DNA of 10,417 bases from positions 1 through 10,417 of the forward strand of contig JAVBYB010000123.1 of assembly GCA_030824255.1 (NCBI GenBank), given 5' to 3'. The number at the start of each line of letters is the position of its first letter. Within the stretch, counting starts at the first letter, position 1. Positions 5,193 through 10,417 of this stretch are shown piece after piece. The translations under genes were made by a program, and so were the position numbers. Source of the DNA: a bacterium. Its GTDB lineage: Bacteria; Pseudomonadota; Alphaproteobacteria; Caulobacterales; Hyphomonadaceae. The notes beneath the pieces are model-generated. The model had not been told where the DNA came from. It did no database searches and saw only the letters and a program-made list of their open reading frames with translations.

Positions 5193-8100
5193 CAGGCAGC
5201 CGCCGGTCGGACCTGATTGACACCCGGCACAGACTTGAACGCCTGCATCGCGCCGAAATCGACGGGGTATTTCCCATCCAGCACAATGATGACCACCCGA
5301 TCGTCATCGAGGGGTATCTCCAAATGGATTCTGCCTAGCGCATTCTTGGACGGGCTTTTCTTGAGGCCCTCTGCAACACTGGCGATCCTGTCCAGCGGCG
5401 CATCAGAGCTGACGCGCACAAGCAACGTCTCATGCGTGCCGACCGACGCCTTCGACAGCTCCGTCACATTGTCCATCGAGAAGCGAAGCTCCTCATCCAC
5501 CTTCCGGACACGTACGCGGCAGATAACGCGGGCGCCGACTTCCAGGGTGTCGCGCGAGGCCTGCAGAAGGTCGTCATTGACGAACAGTTCGTACTCGCCC
5601 GACGGATCCGACAACGTGACGATCGCGAACTTGCCGCCGGCCTTTGCGGGCTTTTCAACGCGCGAGCGCACGACGCCGATCATGTCGAGCGACTGGCGAT
5701 CCTGCCCCACGATCTCCTTCTCGATCGACAGCGTGATGCGCGACCGCATTGCCCCGGTCAGCAGATCGTCCAGCGGATGGCCGGACAGGAAGAAGCCGAC
5801 ACTGGAAAGTTCAAAATCAAGGCGCTCGGACTCGCCCCACCCTTCAGCATCCGGCAAGCGCAGGCGCTGTGGCGGATCGTTTGCGAACAAGCTCGCCTGG
5901 TTGGAATGGCGCTGCTCATCTGCAGCTGATGCAAGTGCTGAAAGCATGGAAGCGGCGGCAAATGCCTTCGCACGGTTCGGTTCCAGCGCATTGAATGCGC
6001 CGGCCTTCGCCAGCGCCTCGAAACAGCGGCGGTTCACAAGGCGCGGATCGACGCGCTCGGCAAAATCCTGCAGGTCCCTGAATGGTCCATCCTTGCGGGC
6101 TTCTTCGACGCATAGCATCGCCGGCTTGCCCACACCCTTGATCGCGCCCAGCGCGTAACGCACAGCGCCGCTTTCCACCGTGAAGTCAGCGCACGAGTGG
6201 TTCACATCCGGCGGAAGCACGGTGATGCCCATGCGTCGCGCCTCCTGGAAGAACACCGCCAGCTTGTCCGTGTTGCCCGCGTCGAGGCTCATGGATGCCG
6301 CGAGGAATTCCACCGGATGGTTCGCCTTGAGCCACGCCGTCTGGTAGGTCAGCAACGCATATGGCGCCGAGTGCGATTTGTTGAAGCCGTAGTCGGCGAA
6401 CTTGGCGCAGGCGTCGAACGTGATCTCGGCGTCGGACTCCTTGATACCCTTTGCCAGCGCACCTTCCATGAAACGAACGCGCTGCTTGTCCATCTCCGCG
6501 CGGATCTTCTTGCCCATAGCGCGGCGCAGCATGTCGGCTTCGCCGAATGAGTAGCCGGCCATGTCACGTGCAACCTGCATCACCTGTTCCTGATAGGTGA
6601 TGATGCCGAATGTCGGCTCGAGGATCGGCTTCAGCCACGGCGTCAGAGCATCCGTGTAGTAGGTCGTTTCCTCCAGCCCCTTCTTCCGGCTGCAATAGAC
6701 GGGGATGTTGGCCATCGGACCCGGACGATACAGCGCCACGAGAACGATCAGGTCTTCGAACCGGTCAGGCACCATGTCGACCAGAGCCCGCCGCATGCCC
6801 TGGCTTTCAACCTGGAACACGCCGACGACGTCGCCCTTCTGGAGCATCTCGTAGGTCTTCGCGTCGTCCAGCGGCAACCGTGCCAGATCGACGGTGACCT
6901 TCTTGTCCGCGATCATCTTGATCGCCCGGTCGATGACCGTCAGCGTCTTGAGACCGAGGAAGTCGAATTTCACAAGCCCCGCGGCTTCAGCCCATTTCAT
7001 GTTGAACTGACTGGCCGGGATATCCGAACGCGGATCGCGGTAGAGACCCACCAGCTCCACAAGCGGCCGGTCGCCGATCACGATGCCGGCGGCGTGGGTC
7101 GATGCGTTGCGGTAAAGCCCTTCGAGTTGCTGGGCGGTCTCGAAGAGGTCCGCCACCTCCTCCTCCGCCTCGATCGCCTCATCAAGCTTCGGCTCCATCT
7201 CCCGCGCTTCAGCCAACGTAGGCGGCTTGGCAGGATTGAACGGTACGAGCTTGGCCAGCTTGTCGACCTGATGGAACGGAAGCTGCAACACACGGCCAAC
7301 GTCACGCAGCACGGCGCGCGCCTGCAGCGTACCGAAGGTGATGATCTGCGAAACGCGATCGGCGCCATATTTGTCGCGCACATACTCGATCACTTCGCCA
7401 CGGCGTTCCTGGCAGAAGTCGATGTCGAAGTCGGGCATCGAGACACGTTCCGGGTTGAGGAAGCGCTCGAACAGCAAGCCAAAGCGGATCGGATCGAGGT
7501 CTGTGATCGTCAGAACCCACGCCACCAGCGAACCAGCGCCAGATCCCCGGCCGGGGCCGACGGGAATGTCATGCGTCTTGGCCCACTTGATGAAGTCCGA
7601 CACGATCAGGAAGTAGCCCGGAAACCCCATCCGCTCGATGATGCCGATTTCGTAGGCGAGACGGTCCTCGTAGACGGAGAGCTCAGCCGCAGGTTGCACG
7701 ACCTGCAGGCGCGCCTTGAGGCCAGCCTCGGCCTGCGCGCGCAACTCTTCCGCCTCGTTGCGACCAGCCTTGCTATCGAATGGCGGCAGGATCGGCTTGT
7801 GCTTTTTCGGCCGGAAAGCGCAGCGCCTTGCGATCTCAACAGTGGCATCGATGGCTTCCGGCAGATCGGCAAAGGTCGCAGCCATTTCGGCAGGCGTGCG
7901 GAGATACTGCTGTGGCGAGGCGCGGGGGCGATCCGCCTGGCTGACATAGGCTGAGTTGGCGATGCACATCAGCACATCGTGCACCGCATGTTGGGTCGGC
8001 TTGGCGAAACGCGCATCGCACGTGGCCACCAGAGGCAGGCCCAACTCATAGGCGAGATCGACCAGCACAGGCTCCGCCGCCGCCTCATGAGCGAGACCAT

Positions 8101-8620
8101 GGCGCTGCAGTTCGACATAGAGGCGGTCAGGAAAGGCCGCCTGCAACTCTTTCAAGCGCTTGCGGATTTCATCCACCTTGCCCGTCGCTGCACGACGATT
8201 CAGGAGGCCGTCGGCGCCGCCTGTGAGACAGATGAGTCCTTCGGCATGCTCGAGCAGCGTCGCGAGCGAAACCTGATTGTCATTGCCAGCCGGCGTCTGG
8301 AACGAGATCGACGACAGCTTCATCAGGTTGCGATAACCAACCTCGTTCTGGGCCAGCAGCGCCACCTGGCCGCTCTCCCCCTGCACGCCCGGCTCCAGCA
8401 CTGCCAGCGTGAGGCCAGTGATGAACTGCACGCCTTGCTCCGTCAGAGCCTCGGCAAGTTCCAGCGCCGCAAAAAGGTTGGTGTCCGTCACGGCCACAGC
8501 AGGCACGTTTGCGCCAGCTGCCCATTTGGCGAGCTCCTTGGGCCGGATCATGCTCTGCAGCAGCGACAGCGCAGTGCGCACGCGCAGGTGAATGAAACGC
8601 GGGGATTCTTCTGTCGTCAC
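5192..8620 (-). CDS. dnaE: DNA polymerase III alpha subunit
   Basis: DnaE (1142 residues) is the replicative polymerase of the chromosome. An N-terminal PHP domain starts at FIHLRVRTALSLL; its usual second metal-binding His is Arg15, so the domain looks catalytically degenerate, as in many proteobacteria. The palm contains GPGRGSGAGSLVAW and PDFDIDF (396–402), giving catalytic D399 and D401, and VKFDFLGLKTLT with D553. YRPGPM, GYSFGEADMLRRAMGKK and YGFNKSHSAPYALLTYQTAWLK follow in the fingers. A helix-hairpin-helix region (YALGAIKGVGK), a QASLF clamp-binding motif at 908–912, and an OB fold (about IGVVRSRVEK to LRFSMDNV) complete the family layout. The start is GTG (8620–8618) with GGGAG 6 nt upstream. 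It lies 51 bases after lolD and overlaps the SUKH gene by one base. Confidence 0.98.
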   Translation of the reverse strand: MTTEESPRFIHLRVRTALSLLQSMIRPKELAKWAAGANVPAVAVTDTNLFAALELAEALTEQGVQFITGLTLAVLEPGVQGESGQVALLAQNEVGYRNLMKLSSISFQTPAGNDNQVSLATLLEHAEGLICLTGGADGLLNRRAATGKVDEIRKRLKELQAAFPDRLYVELQRHGLAHEAAAEPVLVDLAYELGLPLVATCDARFAKPTQHAVHDVLMCIANSAYVSQADRPRASPQQYLRTPAEMAATFADLPEAIDATVEIARRCAFRPKKHKPILPPFDSKAGRNEAEELRAQAEAGLKARLQVVQPAAELSVYEDRLAYEIGIIERMGFPGYFLIVSDFIKWAKTHDIPVGPGRGSGAGSLVAWVLTITDLDPIRFGLLFERFLNPERVSMPDFDIDFCQERRGEVIEYVRDKYGADRVSQIITFGTLQARAVLRDVGRVLQLPFHQVDKLAKLVPFNPAKPPTLAEAREMEPKLDEAIEAEEEVADLFETAQQLEGLYRNASTHAAGIVIGDRPLVELVGLYRDPRSDIPASQFNMKWAEAAGLVKFDFLGLKTLTVIDRAIKMIADKKVTVDLARLPLDDAKTYEMLQKGDVVGVFQVESQGMRRALVDMVPDRFEDLIVLVALYRPGPMANIPVYCSRKKGLEETTYYTDALTPWLKPILEPTFGIITYQEQVMQVARDMAGYSFGEADMLRRAMGKKIRAEMDKQRVRFMEGALAKGIKESDAEITFDACAKFADYGFNKSHSAPYALLTYQTAWLKANHPVEFLAASMSLDAGNTDKLAVFFQEARRMGITVLPPDVNHSCADFTVESGAVRYALGAIKGVGKPAMLCVEEARKDGPFRDLQDFAERVDPRLVNRRCFEALAKAGAFNALEPNRAKAFAAASMLSALASAADEQRHSNQASLFANDPPQRLRLPDAEGWGESERLDFELSSVGFFLSGHPLDDLLTGAMRSRITLSIEKEIVGQDRQSLDMIGVVRSRVEKPAKAGGKFAIVTLSDPSGEYELFVNDDLLQASRDTLEVGARVICRVRVRKVDEELRFSMDNVTELSKASVGTHETLLVRVSSDAPLDRIASVAEGLKKSPSKNALGRIHLEIPLDDDRVVIIVLDGKYPVDFGAMQAFKSVPGVNQVRPAAA

Positions 8621-8626
8621 GCAGCT

Positions 8627-8631
8627 CTCCC
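8627..8631 (-). promoter_or_regulatory. Ribosome binding site supporting the GTG start of dnaE
   Basis: GGGAG at 8631–8627 lies 6 nt before GTG 8620–8618 in the short lolD–dnaE gap. It supports this start, which yields the expected N-terminus just ahead of the PHP domain. I see no convincing promoter in the 51-base gap. Confidence 0.7.
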
Positions 8632-8671
8632 GGTATTCGCCCGCAACATCCGCAATGGATACGCCGCGAAT

Positions 8672-9400
8672 TTAGACCGAGTCGCTCGCCCCACGTTGGG
8701 GAGCCTTCGTCAGCTGCCCTTCATGCAGGGCCAGGACGCGGTCCATGTAGCTCGTCAGCTCCACGTTATGCGTCGCGACGAGCACCGCCACCCCTTCCTG
8801 CTTCGCAATGTCGAAAAGGTTCTGGAAAACCACCCGCGACGTATTGGGATCGAGGTTCCCGGTCGGTTCGTCAGCGATAAGAACCTTGGGCTTGTTGGCG
8901 AGCGAGCGGGCAATCGCGACGCGCTGCTGCTCGCCGCCGGAAAGCTGGCCGGGACGGTGATGGTCCCGCTCGTTGAGACCCATCATGCGCAGGAGTTCCT
9001 GCCCACGTTTGCGCGCCTTGTTCCGCGAAACGCCATTGATCATCAGCGGCGCGGCGACGTTATCGACAGCGTTCAGTTCCGGCAGCAGGTGGTGGAACTG
9101 GTAGACGAACCCCAGCTGCAGGCGGCGCGCCATGGTCCGCGCATCGTCCGACATGGTCAGGGCGTCCTTGCCGCCGAACATCACATGCCCTGCGTCAGGC
9201 TTCTCAAGCAGGCCCGCCACGTGAAGCATCGTGGACTTGCCCGAGCCTGATGGCCCGATCAGGCCAACGATCTCGCCGGCATGCAGGTCCAGATCCACGC
9301 CGCGCAGCACGTGCAGAATGCGGTCGCCCGACTTGTATCTGCGCTCCACATCGCGGAGCGACAGCACAGCCTCGCCTTGGGGAACAATCGCTTCGGTCAT
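8672..9400 (-). CDS. lolD: Lipoprotein-release ABC transporter ATP-binding protein LolD
   Basis: LolD (242 residues) is the cytoplasmic ATPase of the LolCDE complex, which extracts mature outer-membrane lipoproteins from the inner membrane and hands them to LolA. All ABC motifs are intact: Walker [10 protein letters not shown] (49–57), Q-loop in the LolD-typical [10 protein letters not shown] (100–109), signature LSGGEQQR (153–160), Walker [13 protein letters not shown] (173–184) and the switch His211 in ATHN. The YQFHHLLPE stretch separates it from MacB and FtsE relatives. Its ATG shares one base with the stop of the permease gene upstream (TAATG), which implies coupled translation of complex partners. 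The C-terminal tail after residue 230 is short and polar. Confidence 0.96.
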   Translation of the reverse strand: MTEAIVPQGEAVLSLRDVERRYKSGDRILHVLRGVDLDLHAGEIVGLIGPSGSGKSTMLHVAGLLEKPDAGHVMFGGKDALTMSDDARTMARRLQLGFVYQFHHLLPELNAVDNVAAPLMINGVSRNKARKRGQELLRMMGLNERDHHRPGQLSGGEQQRVAIARSLANKPKVLIADEPTGNLDPNTSRVVFQNLFDIAKQEGVAVLVATHNVELTSYMDRVLALHEGQLTKAPQRGASDSV

Positions 9401-10417
9401 TACTCGAACCTCAGCGCTTCAACGGGGTTGAGCCGCGCCGCCCACATGGACGGGACGACCGACATCAGCAGCGTGACGATGAACGCCATGCCGGCCACCC
9501 AGCCAACCTCGCCCCACTCCAGCTTCGCCGGCAGCGAATCCAGCTGGTAGATGCTCGGCGGGAAAAGCCCCTCGAACTCGCTGTTGAAGATGCGGATCAC
9601 GTCCTCGATGAAATGCTGGATCGGCGCGATGTAGATCGCGCACAGGACCCCCAGCGCCACGCCGATTGCAACGCCCGTCATCCCCAGCACCGTGCCCGTC
9701 ATCATGAAGATGCGCACCACGCCCGCGCGCGTCGAACCGATCGTGCGCAGGATAGCGATGTCGCGCGCCTTGTTCTTCACCAGCATCAGCACGCCCGTGA
9801 TGATGTTGAGCGCCGTGATCACCACCACGATGAACAGGATCAGCCGCATCACATTCCGCTCGACCTGCAACGCCGTCACATACGTGCCGTTGCGCGTCAG
9901 CCAGCTCTGCATGCGATAGGGGAATTCCGTCTCCAGCCCCTGCTGGAACTTGTCCGCCGCGTTGGCGTCCGCCAGTCGGATACCCACCCACGGATAGCCC
10001 TGGTCATATCCGAACAGCAGTTTCGAGGACTCGATCGGCAGGAACACCACATACCGGTCGAACCGCTCATTCCCGACGTGATAGATCGCCGACACCGTAT
10101 AGGTCTTGGTCCGCGGCGCCGTGCCCAGCACCGTCCGCGCGCCATTCGCCTGCGTCAGCGTAATCTTGTCGCCCACGCCCACGCCCAGCGCATAGGCGAA
10201 CGCATCGCCCATCACGATGTCCTGCGACAGCGCGCCTTCGTCCCCGAAGCGATCCAGCGAGCCCTGCCCCACCGGGCTCCGCGGCCACTCCGCGCCCGGC
10301 GTATCGCGCAGCCGCTGCCCCTCGGCCACGCTCTTGGCGATCAGCTCATTCTTCCGCAGGTCTTCCGGGCGCACACCGCGCACCTGGATGCCGTCGCTGC
10401 GCCCATAGGCTGACGCG
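9400..10417 (-). CDS. lolC: Lipoprotein-release ABC transporter permease, LolC/LolE family (5' end off window)
   Basis: About 338 C-terminal residues are visible; the frame is open to the right edge, and the first part, including the N-terminal membrane helix, is outside. A large periplasmic region (10417 to about 9855) contains the MacB-like core (GDKITLTQANGAR, IYHVGNERFDRYVVFLP). The FtsX-type membrane domain then gives three helices: LILFIVVVITALNIITGVLML, a second around TVLGMTGVAIGVALGVLCAIY, and a last one in WVAGMAFIVTLLMSVV. The cytoplasmic coupling segment NKARDIAILRTIGSTRAGV and the closing ARLNPVEALRFE are family hallmarks. It pairs with LolD directly downstream. Many Alphaproteobacteria carry one LolC/E-type permease acting as a homodimer, so naming it LolC and not LolE is conventional. 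The GTG at 10383 is internal, not the start. Confidence 0.93.
   Translation of the reverse strand, partial: ASAYGRSDGIQVRGVRPEDLRKNELIAKSVAEGQRLRDTPGAEWPRSPVGQGSLDRFGDEGALSQDIVMGDAFAYALGVGVGDKITLTQANGARTVLGTAPRTKTYTVSAIYHVGNERFDRYVVFLPIESSKLLFGYDQGYPWVGIRLADANAADKFQQGLETEFPYRMQSWLTRNGTYVTALQVERNVMRLILFIVVVITALNIITGVLMLVKNKARDIAILRTIGSTRAGVVRIFMMTGTVLGMTGVAIGVALGVLCAIYIAPIQHFIEDVIRIFNSEFEGLFPPSIYQLDSLPAKLEWGEVGWVAGMAFIVTLLMSVVPSMWAARLNPVEALRFE

Noticed and set aside
8621..8671. Possible separate promoter for dnaE in the lolD–dnaE gap
   Set aside because: No -35/-10 pair with reasonable spacing is visible in the 51 bases; only a ribosome site is supported.
7979..9250. Plus-strand open frame of 423 codons opposite dnaE and lolD
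   Set aside because: It is antisense to two conserved genes, with no motif and no convincing ribosome site.
9250..10413. Plus-strand open frame of 387 codons opposite lolD and lolC/E
   Set aside because: Its translation is extremely Arg/His/Asp-rich, typical of the reverse complement of a GC-rich membrane protein gene.

Overview
The window is a GC-rich stretch of an alphaproteobacterial chromosome. The gene order and protein types support this: lolC/E–lolD–dnaE followed by rpsB–tsf–pyrH–frr–uppS–cdsA, an S2 protein starting [12 protein letters not shown], and a DnaE whose PHP domain has the degenerate HLRVR form. A Caulobacterales/Hyphomonadaceae-like bacterium would fit, but that narrower placement is inference. 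All ten genes lie on the minus strand and are transcribed from right to left. I see no mobile elements, tRNAs, rRNAs or CRISPR arrays.

The right half (10417 to 4587) reads as one tightly packed transcription unit. It holds the 3' part of a LolC/E-type lipoprotein-release permease, LolD (TAATG overlap), the replicative polymerase subunit DnaE (51-base gap, GTG start), and a 201-residue SMI1/KNR4 (SUKH) family protein whose ATG overlaps the dnaE stop (TGATG). A two-tier hairpin at the end of the SUKH gene may mark the end of this unit.

The left half (4541 to 1) is the translation and envelope-precursor cluster. A plausible sigma-70-type promoter (4513–4541) precedes a leader of about 80 nt, which can fold into a stem carrying an inner GCAA-capped hairpin. 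The cluster continues with rpsB (TTG start with a strong Shine-Dalgarno), tsf, pyrH, frr, uppS (GTG start, GTGA overlap with frr) and the 5' part of cdsA. Strong hairpins lie in the rpsB–tsf and tsf–pyrH gaps and could tune the relative amounts of S2, EF-Ts and UMP kinase. The products join protein synthesis (S2, EF-Ts, RRF), pyrimidine nucleotide supply (PyrH), undecaprenyl carrier synthesis (UppS) and phospholipid synthesis (CdsA).

Most of the window is ordinary core genome. The points most worth a second look are the SUKH gene translationally coupled to dnaE, the structured rpsB leader with its TTG start, and the hairpins between rpsB, tsf and pyrH. I found no convincing evidence of a new multi-gene system. 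No stretch over 300 bases lacks a gene; the longest gap is 159 bases (4428–4586).
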